Part shown: positions 1-10,519 of the stretch, in pieces
Layout: every line of letters begins with the position of its first letter
How positions within the stretch are numbered: position 1 is the stretch's first letter
NCBI GenBank assembly: GCA_000151295.1
Contig: GG745338.1
Coordinates: forward strand, 1,076,764 to 1,103,363
Direction: 5' to 3'
Length of the DNA: 26,600 nt
Source of the DNA: Allomyces macrogynus ATCC 38327
Lineage: Eukaryota; Blastocladiomycota; Blastocladiomycetes; Blastocladiales; Blastocladiaceae
Program-made: the position numbers and the translations under genes
The notes under the pieces: model-generated
The model's input: the letters and a program-made list of their open reading frames with translations, nothing else
What the model was told of the DNA's origin: nothing
Databases searched by the model: none

Positions 1-156
1 CCGTACTGTTGCCTGTCGATGAAACCCGCGCCGGCACGCGCGTGGACGGCGCGGCCGTCGTCGTGGAAGGGCAGCGTGCGCGGCAGGGGCGGCGGGGTCG
101 CGGCGCGCGCGTCGTTAGTGGTGGTGGCCCATGGTTGGTGGCAGAGTGAGTCCTAC
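1..156 (-). CDS. Possible 5'-truncated exon of an unidentified gene running off the left edge
   Basis: On the minus strand an open frame runs from an acceptor-like TAG at about 157 to the window edge. It reads as plausible protein (for example LPFHDDGRAVHARAGAGF) with GC-rich third positions. No start codon lies in it, so it would be an internal exon. A candidate upstream exon in the minus frame covering about 270-770 ends near a GTGTGT donor at about 270, which would give an intron of about 115 nt. An alternative is a short first exon starting at the minus-strand ATG at 180 with a donor GTAGGA at 156, which would make most of this stretch intron. The family is not recognised. The evidence is composition and splice-like signals only. 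Confidence 0.28.
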
Positions 157-934
157 GTGCAGCAACGGCAGCGCCACCATTAAGCGTTGCGCTCCACCAC
201 GAAACTAAGTCACACCGCCGCCGCTCACATCATCGCCAACGCCCACACCGACGGCGCACCTCTCACACACGGTTGGCGTGTCCTGGCCTGGCCGAAAGGA
301 ACGAATGCGTGCGCGGCCACGACGGGGGCGCTGTCGAGTCGTCGTTGGCGTCGTCGCTGTCGGTGTGCGGGCCGACGTGGGCGCAGCGTGTGCGCGCGGT
401 CCAAGTCGGTCGTGGGCGCGGGTGCGCTTCTGCTGCTGCTGCTGCTGCTGGTGAGTGTCGCCGAGCAAGATGGCGGGCCTGGTCGACGGTCGGGATCGCT
501 GTGCGCGGCTGCTGGGCTCTGTCGTCCTCGCCGTTGTCGTCGCCGTCGATGGGCGCCGGTGGGTGTCGCGGCGCGTACAGCGTTGTCGGACTGACTGGCA
601 CTGGCCGCCCGTGAAGCAGGCTTGCAGGCAGCCCGGATCCCGGGACAAGAACAAGAAGAGCAAGAAGAGAAGGCCAGCCCAAGTCGCTGCAGTGAGTCGG
701 ACGCTGAACGCGTGACTCCCTTGCGCCCCCCTTTGTTTCGCGTCCACCGCGCGTCACGCCCATCCACCCCACTCAACAGCCGCACGTGTCGTTGTCTCAT
801 TCAACTGGCGGGGCTTGCCCACCGCGAAAACCCTACGAAAAGCTCGTATTTCTTACGTTTACAAACCAAACCCACACGCAAACTCACAAATGAAAATGTA
901 CAGTCCCTCGCCCCGCTCCGCTCCGCGCTCCGCC
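157..934. other. GC-rich intergenic or 5' region without a supported gene
   Basis: Several overlapping open frames exist on both strands, but none has recognisable domains; most are Arg/Ala/Ser-rich readings typical of random GC-rich DNA. The stretch holds a CTG repeat at 430-450 and a more AT-rich segment at about 830-900. The latter lies just past the stop of the GATA gene on the minus strand and probably contains its 3' UTR and poly(A) region. Confidence 0.4.
430..450. repeat. CTG/CAG trinucleotide repeat, 7 units
   Basis: Seven uninterrupted CTG units read on the plus strand (CAG on minus). It lies outside any confidently called exon. A GTGAGT motif directly follows on the plus strand, which looks like a splice donor but has no convincing exon in front of it. 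Confidence 0.8.
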
Positions 935-1061
935 TCACTCGATCCGCACGTACTCAGCCAGATCAATCCCGTTGCTCACACCGCCCAGCATGCTCCCGCC
1001 CGGCGACGACATGCCGAGCGGCGGCGACTCGCCTGCCGGAATCACCACCGCGCGCGTCGTG

Positions 1062-1109
<48 letters not shown>

Positions 1110-1680
1110 GGAACTGGCGCGGGTGCTGCCGCCGCCGTGGGCGGCGGCATCATGACGACCACCGGTGTCGGCGCGCCTGCGGGTCCACCGGCCGCCGCCG
1201 CCGCCGCGAGTCCCTGCACGACGTGTAGCGGCAGGTGCACGATCGTGCCGTTCGAGACCATGACGGGCACGAGCTGGTCGGGCACCATCGACGGCGCCGC
1301 GGGTGCTGGAGGTGGCGGCGGTGGCGGGGACGTGAGCGCCGTGGGTGCAGCAGTGGGTGGCGGGAGGACCATGTCCATGGGTATCGGCGCGGGCGCGGCA
1401 AACGTCGGCTGCGGCGCGTAGGTCGTGGCCGGTACCGGTGGTGGCGGTGGCATGCTCGAGGAGGTCGTGAACATGGTCATGGGCCGCATCGGTGCGCCGT
1501 TGGGCACCATCGACGTGGGAGCGGGCGGCAGCGACGTGGGCATCGGTAGCGACGTGGGCATGGCCATGGACAGCGTCACGGCCGTCGGAAGGACTGGCGT
1601 CGATTGGAACGGCGTGAGCAGCGGCGGGACTTGCTGCTGCTGCTGCTGCGGCTGCTGCTGCATGGGGGCCGGGGTCATTT

Positions 1681-1711
<31 letters not shown>

Positions 1712-3502
1712 CGCGCGCAGCGCCGCCAAATTGTCCAGACTCGCCGACCGCAACAGACCCGGTGGCGGTGCAGCGAGCGACGCGGCACCGATGAGCGGCG
1801 TGCCCGGCGGGACCGCCGTCGGCAAATTCATCGGCGACGTGAACGACGGCCGCATTTGGTGCTGCTGGGGTTGCTGCATCTGCACCGGCTGTTGCTGCTG
1901 CGACACCGGCGCGTACATCCCGGCCACCGCTGGCGTCCCCGGCGCCGACCCGACGATCCCCTGGTTCATCGGATGCGGCACGGGTCCCGGCGCCGAGGCC
2001 ACTCCACCGGCGCCGTACCCCGACGCCGCGGCCGCCGCAAACTGCGCGAGCGCGAGCGGGTTCCCCGCAGCGACCGCGGCCGCGGCAGCTGCCAAGAACG
2101 CATCGACCGGCGCCGGCGCGCCGACAAACGGCGCCCCACCCGCGGCGGCTGCCGCGTACAGGTGCTGCGCGTGCTGTGCGTGCTGCTGCTTGACGGCCGC
2201 TGCCGCTGCCGCACGCGATTTGGCCGACGCACGGTTGCGTTTCTTGATCACGTCCGACCGCATTTCGATCGGCCGCTCGGTGCCGTGCAGCTTGTGGTAG
2301 AGCCCGCAGGCGTTGCAGAGGGTCTCGCCGTTCCCGCCGCGCCGCCACAGGGGGGTCGTTGTTGTATGGCAGTTGGAACAGGTGAAGTTTTGCGGCGGCT
2401 GCGCGGATTTCTTGCCGTTGGTCGTCGTCGTTGCGGGTTCGGGCGCGGGCGCGGATGCGGCGGGTGGTGCGGCCGTACTCGTCGTGGTGGTCGTCGGGAC
2501 GGCAGGACTCGACTGCGTCGTGTGCAGTCCCGGCGGCGACCCGGCGAGGAGCGGCGGGTGCGGCGTGCTCGGCGCCGACACCGACACGTGCGTCGGTCCG
2601 GTAAATGTCGCCGGGACGGGCATCGGTGCGGCGATCGAAGAAGTCGGGTACTCGCCTACACTCTCTGAAAACGACGCCTGCCGCGGCCGCTTCGACTTGC
2701 GGTGCAGCGTCGCATTCGACCCGGCGTCGGCTGCGGGGAACGGTAGACACGGCACTGCCGGCCATGACTCACGGGGCGCCGCAGCGGTGGTACTCGTCGT
2801 GAGAATGTCGGCCATGGCGACATCGCCGTCCGCGTCGTCATCGTTGTTGTTGCTGCTGCCCTCGCGCATCGCCACGTCCAGGAACACATCCTCGTCGCGT
2901 CCCGGGGCCGGGTCCGCGGCCGGTGCGACCCTCGCCGCCGCCGCAGCAGGAGGCGCAAAGTGCGGCCCCCACATTGAGTGCGGCCGCGCTGCTGTTGCCG
3001 CAGTCGCAGCCGGTGGCGACGCCGTCCATCGCGCGTTCGCTGTGAGCGCATCGGCCGATAGCGCCGCCGCCGCGTCCGAGGTCGACGGCAACGACGCGCG
3101 GCGCGTTCGCGCGGCATTGGGCGGCTTGGAACTGTTGTTCGCCTGGTGCACGGACAGCGCCATGAGCCGCCACGTCAGGTTTTCCATGCGTTTCCCGTTG
3201 GGGAGCGCGTCCTTGGCTTTCGTATAGAGTCGCCACAGCTCCTGATTCTCGTCGCGCGTCGCGGCGGCTGCGGCCTCGTCCGGGTCGATTACTTGGTCAT
3301 TCTGGGACTGTGTGGGCAGAAGGTCGGGCGAGTCGCGCCGCGCACGCCGGTGCGGCGGGATTTCGGGGAAGTGCAGCGTGTCGGCGAGCACCTTGGAGAC
3401 GAGCCTTGTCGTCGTTGACGCGCCCGTGCCGCCGTCAGGCTTGCGGGTCGTGGTGGAGGTGGGTACGGGCGACGGCGACGCCCGCAGGCCGGCGGGATCC
3501 AT
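935..3502 (-). CDS. AreA/NIT2-like GATA zinc-finger transcription factor
   Basis: Single-exon gene of 855 residues from the first in-frame ATG. The frame is open without ATG up to about 3684, so an upstream exon is possible. Residues about 89-117 carry the fungal DUF1752/GATA-N motif ([18 protein letters not shown], then [11 protein letters not shown]), found in AreA-type nitrogen regulators. One type IV finger, C-X2-C-X17-C-X2-C, has cysteines at 375, 378, 396 and 399, followed by the basic tail DVIKKRNR that is diagnostic of AreA/NIT2/Gat1. Members bind HGATAR sites in the nucleus and activate nitrogen-catabolism genes. The rest is low-complexity Ala/Pro/Gln/Thr, including an alternating Gln-Ala stretch and 16 consecutive Gln near the C-terminus (about 798-813). 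No AreA-type C-terminal helix was recognised. Family assignment is firm; a nitrogen role is inferred from the two domains together. Confidence 0.93.
1064..1111 (-). repeat. CAG repeat encoding 16 Gln in the GATA factor
   Basis: Near-perfect CTG tract on the plus strand, read as 16 consecutive CAG/Gln codons on the minus strand inside the GATA factor. Such pure tracts are prone to length change and can act as activation or interaction segments. Confidence 0.9.
1631..1661 (-). repeat. Interrupted CAG repeat encoding a Gln-rich stretch
   Basis: CTG units interrupted by one CGG give a Gln run broken by a single Pro in the GATA factor. Confidence 0.8.
1681..1707 (-). repeat. Hexanucleotide repeat encoding alternating Gln-Ala
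   Basis: Four tandem GCGCCT units plus a partial one on the plus strand encode the alternating Gln-Ala segment of the GATA factor. Confidence 0.85.
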
Positions 3503-4609
3503 TCGGGGCGGGTAGAGCCAGTCAAGCTTGGCAGGCTGCGGGCAGTTGCGCGGGGCGTGGTTCGTGCGGTCGGGCGCGCGGGGGGTCGGTGTCGCAAACG
3601 GTCGTCGGTTTGGTGTCGACAAACGCGGGGAGAAGAAGGGGCCGGTGCGGCAGGAGCGGCGTGGGCGTGGTGTGGCGAGGCTCTAACCGATGGGGTTGAT
3701 CATCGAAGATGCCGCGATCCACACAAATGCAAGCCACAGGCACGTGCACGTTTCTCTCCTGCCCTCGGCCCCAGGCTGCAGCTCCCCGGATCCGATCGCC
3801 AACACGGCGTGCTTGAAATTGCTGCCCAGAAAGGCCGAAGAGGCTTCGAAGTGGTGGGGTAGGACCACACGGCCGGCAACGTCGCATGTCGCTACCAACG
3901 TAGCTGGCAACGGCCGTTTCGTGAGAGTCTTGAACAGGGTCCCGATAGTGCGCTTTCCGGCCGACTCTGAACAGGATGGGCTGGGTTCCGACTGACACGT
4001 TTTCCGCCATGGTTCCTGCAGTGGCGCTGCTGCCACGTGTCACATGTCGGATGCCCAAAGGCGCTCAAGCCACGGGGCCTGCTGCGCCACGAAGCGCTGA
4101 GCCGCACTCTTGCAGCAGGAAGCGTCTGCTGCCTAAATGCCCATGCCAGCCACGCCGCTGTTCGGATGGCGTGGCACCACTCCTCTCCTCTTGCTCGCTT
4201 TCGTCGCCAACTTGCTGACCATTTCGACGCCGTCGCCTTCATTTCTCGGCCGGCATCCCGCCTGGCCGCCGGCGACTTGTGCTGCACGGCGAGCGCACAC
4301 TCTCTCTTCGCCGACAACGACTTGGCGCACGACGCTGCTGCCCCAGCACGCGACCACGACCCCCGCTGCGCGTGCAAGAACCGGCCCGTTCGCGCACCGA
4401 AGCTCGCACGGCTCGGGGTATCGCGACCGTCCAACTCCGCGTCGCCACGAGCAGGCTTGCCCCGCCGACCGCGCGCTGATCCTGCCGACGACGCTGCGAT
4501 CTTGTCGTGTTGCTGCCGATACCCTGGTCCAGCAGTACCTTCCGCCGTGCCGTGGACAAGCTGTCCATAATCGCAACCACGACCGCAACCGCGCCGACCA
4601 GCTGCAACT
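3503..4609. promoter_or_regulatory. Divergent intergenic region between GATA factor and kinase
   Basis: About 1.1 kb separates the two divergent start codons, so it must contain both promoters. The first 180 bases (to about 3684) remain open in the GATA-factor frame and could be coding if an upstream exon exists. Long open frames on both strands (for example plus 4037-4570 and minus 3892-4704) show no family resemblance and are taken as chance. No TATA box or other site could be assigned with confidence. Confidence 0.4.
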
Positions 4610-6867
4610 ATGGGCGGCCAATGGTCCGAACCCGTCGACCTCAATGGACCAGGTAACTGACGTTCAGTGTCATGACAAGCCGGCCGTCGAGCCAGCCGAA
4701 CCATCGGCCGGCTCGACCGCCATGGATGGATGGCGTCGGCACGACGCTTTCATGCCGCCGTTCGCCGCCGTTACTCACCGCACGGCGACACGACCTGCAC
4801 TCTCGACCTAGTGGAGCTCCGCCATTTCCACATTGGCCGGGTCATTGGCAAGGGCGCCTTTGGCAAAGTGCGCATCATTGAGCGTCGCGGGCCCGACAAG
4901 ACGACTTACGCGCTCAAGTACATGTACGCTTTCTACGTCCCGGTGCCCGTGCGCCGCACCCACCATGGCTGACCACGCGCCGCGCTGCCGCCGCGCATCT
5001 TTCACAGGAGCAAGGAGCACATTATCAAGCAGCGCGCCTACCGCAACATCATCCGTGAGCGGCAACTGCTCGAAAAGGTCTTTCACCCGTTCATTGTCAA
5101 CCTGTGCTTTGCCTGGCAAGACGACCTCTACCTTTACATGGCCTTTGACCTGATGCTCGGCGGCGACCTGCGGTTCCACTTGGGGAGGCACGACCGGTTA
5201 CCCGAGGCGGTGGTGCGTGTCATTCACGAAGCGCTGACCTTTCTCCGTGCTTCCGTGCGCTGACGGAGCATCTTTTGCGTCCAGGTTGCGTTCTACGCCG
5301 CCGAAGTGTCGAGCGCATTGATTTACCTGCATTCCCGAAAAGTTATCCATCGGTGCGTGCGCGCAACCGTGCGCTGACTTGGCGCTTGTCGCGTTCAGAG
5401 CAGTTTGCTGACAAGATCCGTTCGCGTTCTCTAGCGATGTCAAACCCGACAACTTGCTGCTCGACTTGCAAGGTTCGTTCTCCTCGGTTGGCTCTTCGCG
5501 GTCGCAGTTTAACAGGAGCTAACGCCATGGCGCTCTCCACTCAGGCCACGTCCACATCACCGACTTCAACTGCGCGTGCTACCTCGAGGACGGCAAGGCC
5601 ATCATTTCCGAAACTGGCACGCAGGGCTACATGGCGCCTGGTACGCTGTTTTTTTAGTCGCCGTCCCCCCTCTTCTTGGGTCGTCTTTTGCAATCTCACC
5701 GCCGCCGCACCCCGCACCTAGAGGTCTACACGGACGTCGGGTACCGCGAATCCGTCGACTGGTGGTCGCTCGGCGTGACGCTCTACGAGTTGTTGCACGG
5801 CGAGCGGCCCTTTGTCGCCAACTCGATCGAGGAACTTGCACGACTCGTCAAGACCGAACCGGTCACCTGGAACTGCGACACGTCGCCTGAAATGCGCGAG
5901 TTCGTCATGGGCTTGTTGACGCGATCGACCTCGCGCCGGCTCGGGTGCGGGCGGCACGGGCCGCTCGCCGTGCGCAACCACGCGCTGTTCGACAAGTACG
6001 GGTACGACTGGGACCGGTTGGTCGCCAAGGAGCTCGAGCCGCCGTTTGCACCGGATGTACGTTTTATCCTTACCGTTTTTGTTTTTCCTGATCGGCAGAT
6101 CGTGCTCACGAATCCCTCTCAAACCTTAGCCGACCGCGTCCAACTTCGACGCGCGATTCGAACTCGAAGAGCTGCTCCTCGAAGAAGAAGCGCCGCTCGT
6201 TGCGCAGCGGCGTGCACACCGCAAATCGCGCCGCCCGAGCCCCGCCGGATCCGGTGCCGGTGACGGCACCGCCTCCCCACCAAACCCGATGGCGCGCGAA
6301 CTCGCGGTCCTCGAATCGGAGTTCCACATGTTCGACTACCTGATCTTCGAGCGGTACACGGGCATCGTCGACCCGTTCAAGGCGTCCGTCGGTGACCCGC
6401 CCGACTGGGTCAAGTGCGTCGACCCGCCGAAACCCGCGCCCGCCGTTGAGGACGAGTCCGCGCCGGCGACCCCAGAACCCGTGGTCGCCGTTCCGCCGCC
6501 ACTGCCGCGCCGCGCGCGCGCCGCGTCCGCGAGCATGCGCCGCGTCGCGTCGACGACGTCGGCGTTACGAGACGTCGTGGTCGGGCTCTTGCATCGCGGG
6601 TCGAACGCGTCGGGGTCCCTCAACGGGTCGGCGGCGGGGTCGCCGATCGGGTCGAATGCCGGGTCCACGCGCAGCAGCTCGCTGATCACGACGCCGCCGT
6701 CATCGTGGCTCGCGCCGCCGAGACGCGCCGTGCATCGCGCGCCGAATGGAGGGGCCGTCGTGTCGGGACTGGGGGGTGGCGGCGGAAGTGGGGCTGGCGG
6801 TGGGGGAGGTGGAGGGATTGCGGCGCAGTCCCCGCCGCAGCAGCCGCAGGTCGCGCCGGCAATGTAG
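4610..6867 (+). CDS. STK32: STK32/YANK-family AGC serine/threonine protein kinase
   Basis: Eight exons: 4610-4652, 4812-4923, 5008-5212, 5285-5352, 5435-5472, 5545-5640, 5722-6056, 6130-6867; all junctions keep frame and use GT-AG, giving 544 residues. The N-terminus MGGQWS fits N-myristoylation (Gly2, Ser6), as in animal STK32 proteins, and suggests membrane attachment. Kinase landmarks: glycine loop GKGAFGKV at 27-34, catalytic Lys50, alpha-C Glu69, LGGDLRFHL, HRD with Asp144, metal-binding motif DFN at 162-164, then APE and DWWSLGV. DFN instead of DFG is normal for YANK kinases. After the catalytic domain FELEELLLEE matches the conserved STK32 C-terminal segment; the remaining tail is Ser/Pro/Gly-rich. 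An active kinase is expected; substrates are unknown. The small 38-nt exon 5 is supported by the uninterrupted VKPDN-to-DFN alignment. Confidence 0.93.
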
Positions 6868-7580
6868 GGGAGTAGAAATGTATAAATTTTTTTGGAATAG
6901 AGACTGATTACGTCGTCGATTGGTGGAGAACCATGGCCAGAACAGGCAGGACGAGGTCGACTGCTGCGGCACGACGAGAAGGAAAATTTTGACGTGCAAG
7001 TGACAAGAAGATGAAAAGCGCTGGTTTTGCACATCCTTTGCGGTTAATGGGGGAAGCAAAAGACCACTGCGGAACGCCGGACGATATTCCTCGCTGTTCC
7101 CAGCACCTCTTTCTTACACTGTGCTGCAGACTCGGTTAGGAGATACCTACCAGACGGAACCTGCAACGACAGTGCGGACCAAAGACCGGCAAGCCTGCCC
7201 GCTCGACGGTCCTGATACTAATGTGGGGTTATAACTGAGTGAAAGGCCATGGGCGACAGTGGTGGGGGCCACATGCTTGACTCACTTCCACAACAGGTCC
7301 GATTCTCTCTCCATGGCCGACGCAGCGACGAGAGCTTGATGAACTGGCCGATTTCCATTCTTATCCACCCGAAACAGACGACCAGGGGGATATTTGCTGC
7401 TACTCGAGCGAGAGACAGTGCGTCTGTGAGTTGTGACTGGCCCTGGGATGGCTTAAGTCGACTTGATAGATGATTCGAGTCGCCGGACAACATCGACCGC
7501 ACAAGCCCGTGTGGATCCATCGCCCAAAGCCATTAATTCCATAACGCAAGCACCAGCAAGCATCAGCCCAAACAACAACC
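6868..7580. other. Intergenic region between kinase and F-box gene
   Basis: The kinase stop codon is followed by an AT-rich segment (about 6875-6905, containing a T-run) likely to hold its 3' UTR and poly(A) signal. The remainder should contain the promoter and 5' UTR of the F-box gene. The start codon at 7581 is preceded by A/C-rich sequence, a favourable start context. No gene or RNA was recognised. Confidence 0.4.
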
Positions 7581-10149
7581 ATGCGCAAACCTCGCCCGTC
7601 AAGGCCACACATCGCCGACGGCCCAGCACGAGCTCCTGTCGCGCATCAAAACGAAACCGCCCAAAAGGTCAACTTCCATGATGACAAAAGGGCCTTTGCG
7701 CCAAGAGACCCGCACCCTGCTCTGATCGTCCCCGATATTATCGCGCTCATGTTTGTCTTTCTCAACGACACCAAGGATTTATTCCGCGCAGGCCATGTTT
7801 GCCGCATTTGGCAAGACACGATCATGCACTCGCACGCTTCCACATTGTGGCCAAGTCTGTACCGTCGCGTGCTCGGCGAGCGCTACGCACACCCACCTCT
7901 CGAGTCCGGCGTGCCATCGTGGCGCTCGATGCGTCGCCATTTGCTGACCTCGGCGTTCCGCGACCGGTACGACTGGGCGGGTCTTGCACGGCTTGGGTCA
8001 CGGATAGCAACAGCAGGCAGGGTCAAGGCATGGAAAAATCGCGAGATCGAGGTTCCGCTTGACCATGCCCATCTCACCCGACAATACGTGCGCTTCGGGA
8101 CTGTGATCGCGCATTGCCCGCATCTTTTGGGTGTGGGTGCGCGCTCGCTGGTCATGGTGGCCGAAACTTGTGTCGTGTTTGAGCCGCGCGTGAGTACGTT
8201 GGTCATGATCGACATGTACGCGCTCCTAGAAGAGAGAAAAAGTGACCATTACTTTGACAATTTCGATCTTTTCAGCGGGCAACGCCAAGAGATTGCTGCC
8301 ACGTTCGTTTCTCCAAGTGCAGCCATTCTCCACCGTCGCTCCATTGCCGCCGCCGTTCTTGCTTGCGAGCGGCACCGAGTCGCTCGAAATTGTGCAAAAC
8401 GACGGCGTGATTTCGACCAATTTTCAAGACCACCACTTTTTCAGTGCCGGCGCGTCGCGCACCAAATGGGCCTGCACGGCCTCGGCTCTGCGAGTGTTTC
8501 TCTACCCACAACATGATCCGCACGCGCGGATCGAAGTTGTCCACCCGGACCGGCTGCAAGTCGAGGCCGTGTCGTGCTGCGACGATTGGCTCGTTGTCAC
8601 GTACCAGGCACCCACGGCTTGGCTCGCGGACTTGCTGCGCAACGGTCCTGTCACGGATTTGCAGCACACGCCGTTTCTCCTTGTCGTGTATGACTTACAT
8701 GGCGTGCGGATGCCAGAGGCCAAGACGGATCGATGCGCGCGAGTAGCGGCGACCGAGGTGGGGGTCAAATCGACAGCCGTGTGGGTGCCGTACGGATGCC
8801 ATTTGAGACATGCTGTCCTCGAGGACCTCGAGGATCCGTTTCCCATTGCAGTTCCAGCGACGGACCCGTGGTCTTCACCGCTCCCGCAAACGGCATCCTA
8901 CCGCCGTCGTCTCCTCAAGGCCATGACTTCCGAAAAAGTCGACGATGGCGTGTCTGGGCATCGCCTGGTCGTCGTGACGTTCGACGTGACTGGTGCCGAC
9001 CAGTGCGATCTTGTCGCGTGGCAGCCGTACGGGGTCCTGCCCGAAAACTCGGCCGCACCTGCATCGGGCGAGCCCGCGCCGTATTCTTCGCGCGGGCCGT
9101 GCTGCAGCTTCAAGACCTGGAAAATGTTTGGCCGGATCCTGATCGGCACGCCGCTCGACCCAATGTGCTGTCCACGTCTCCAGTTTGCGCGCGACGATTC
9201 CGGCCTGGACCCTGACGCTGCCATTCCGCTGGACCTGAAGGCGCTTTTGACCAATTTCGCGCAGCACGCGTTTATGGCCGTCGCTCGGCTCATTTACGAT
9301 CCCCTTCTCCACCCGCTCCTGCGCGGCCACCACCAACCCGACATTCTTGCGCGGCACATTAACCGCATCATGGGCCAGCTTGATGATGCGTCGGTCAACC
9401 ACGACGATCCATCCCCATCCAACACGATCTTCATCCAGGACCAGTTCTGCGCAGCATCGTTACCCGTCCCCACCGCCGCCACCGTCGCCGCGTGGTCGCA
9501 CCACGTCCTGCCCGCGCCCCTTCGCATCCGCGCCACCCTTCCCTCGTTCTCCCGCGGCCCTGACCACCCACCGCCCATGCACGTCCATTCCATGCACTGG
9601 ACGCGCCGCGACCGGCTCGTCCTCGTCTCTCGCGCATCGGTTTTACCACTCGCGCACGTCCCGCACCCCTACGGCGCGGCCGTCACCACGCGCGGCGCGC
9701 GAATCGACGTTCTCGACATTGCAGCCATGCGCATCGTCGCGACTGCCGCGCTCCCGCCCACGACTGCCTACCACATTGACGCCTACACTAGCAACCCGGC
9801 GTGGTACGGCCACGAAGAAACGGCAAGATCGGTGTCCAAGGAGGGGGAGCTGCGGCGCGCGCTGTTCGTGCGCGAGCGGGGGAAACTGCCGGATTCGTGG
9901 GTGATTGAGCCAATGCTGGATGCGATGCGCAATGCGAGTAGGGGCACGATTGAGAGCGTGCGTCGCGTCGTGAACGCGCCCGGGACCGTCGTTGCGGTCG
10001 AGGTGACGAGTCGTGGGATCGTCCTCGTGCGGTCACTGGGACCTGCGGCTGGTGCGGTCGTTGAGGTGTGTACGTTTGACGGGCGGAACCTGGGGCCAGG
10101 GTTGGCGGTGGCGATGCCGTGCGTTGAGCGGGATCATGAGAGCAAATAG
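7581..10149 (+). CDS. F-box-like protein with large unclassified C-terminal region
   Basis: Best model is two exons, 7581-8193 and 8276-10149, with an 82-nt intron (donor GTACGT, acceptor TTTTCAG), giving 828 residues. Residues about 48-92 resemble an F-box: a hydrophobic helix starting IVPDIIALMFVFL, then DLFRAGHVCRIWQDTI. An F-box would link the protein to Skp1 in an SCF ubiquitin ligase; that role is inferred from this short motif only. The following ~700 residues match no family I recognise. They lack obvious WD40 or LRR spacing but have recurring beta-like segments (RLVVVTFDV, CDLVAWQPYGVLP, RLVLVS, TVVAVEVTSRGIVLVRSLG), so a beta-propeller-like substrate-binding domain is possible. The intron is the weakest point: a 34-nt alternative (8242-8275) also restores frame. 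A decayed tandem copy follows at once, and comparison with it supports the coding frames. Confidence 0.78.
8194..8275 (+). other. Intron of the F-box gene (82 nt)
   Basis: Donor GTACGT at 8194, pyrimidine-rich acceptor CTTTTCAG ending at 8275, and a TTTGAC branch-like site about 19 nt before it. It joins the two reading frames in phase 1. A stronger-looking donor GTGAGT four bases upstream would throw the second exon out of frame. Confidence 0.6.
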
Positions 10150-10519
10150 CAGCAACGTTGATGACAAAGAACAAAGCGAGGATCGCACCATAATCCAGTT
10201 AGCCTGTTGAGCGGAATCATGTCGCATTTTTCAAATATCATTTCGTCCTTCTTCTTCAGTCGACACTTGGCGTCTCCAAGAAGTCACTCATGGTCAGTCC
10301 TCTTTTGAATACATTCCTGAAACTCTACAGTGACGGGAACAATATGGCAATCTCTGATCCTATCTAGAGAGTGGAGAGCGAAATGGCCAAAGACAAGAAT
10401 GGCGGCGAGCTTGATGTATCGCTTGAAATGTTGCGACGGGCTTCGCGACGAGCAATCACAACCACTCCCCAGCAGCATCGGCATAACACATTCAACCATG
10501 AGCGACACTCGAACTGCAA
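10150..10519. other. Spacer between the F-box gene and its decayed copy
   Basis: About 370 bases with no supported gene. It should hold the 3' UTR of the intact gene and the former upstream region of the duplicate. No direct repeats or transposon ends that would explain the duplication were seen. Confidence 0.4.

Noticed and set aside
1425..2300. Long Cys/Ala-rich open frame on the plus strand, and others antisense to the GATA factor
   Set aside because: It is the complement of Gln/Ala-rich coding sequence on the minus strand, which automatically creates long open frames; the minus-strand reading has the GATA and DUF1752 domains.
3892..4704. 270-codon minus-strand open frame upstream of the kinase
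   Set aside because: It overlaps the kinase first exon, has no recognisable domain and is composed mainly of Arg/Ala/Gly/Ser, as expected from GC-rich non-coding DNA.
4137..4811. Plus-strand open frame ending inside kinase intron 1
   Set aside because: It is out of frame with the kinase and has no domain. The kinase starts at 4610 with a recognised myristoylation motif and a clean splice to the glycine loop.
8242..8275. 34-nt intron in the F-box gene
   Set aside because: It restores frame but is far shorter than the usual 65-86 nt here. The 82-nt intron with donor GTACGT ends at the same acceptor and fits better.
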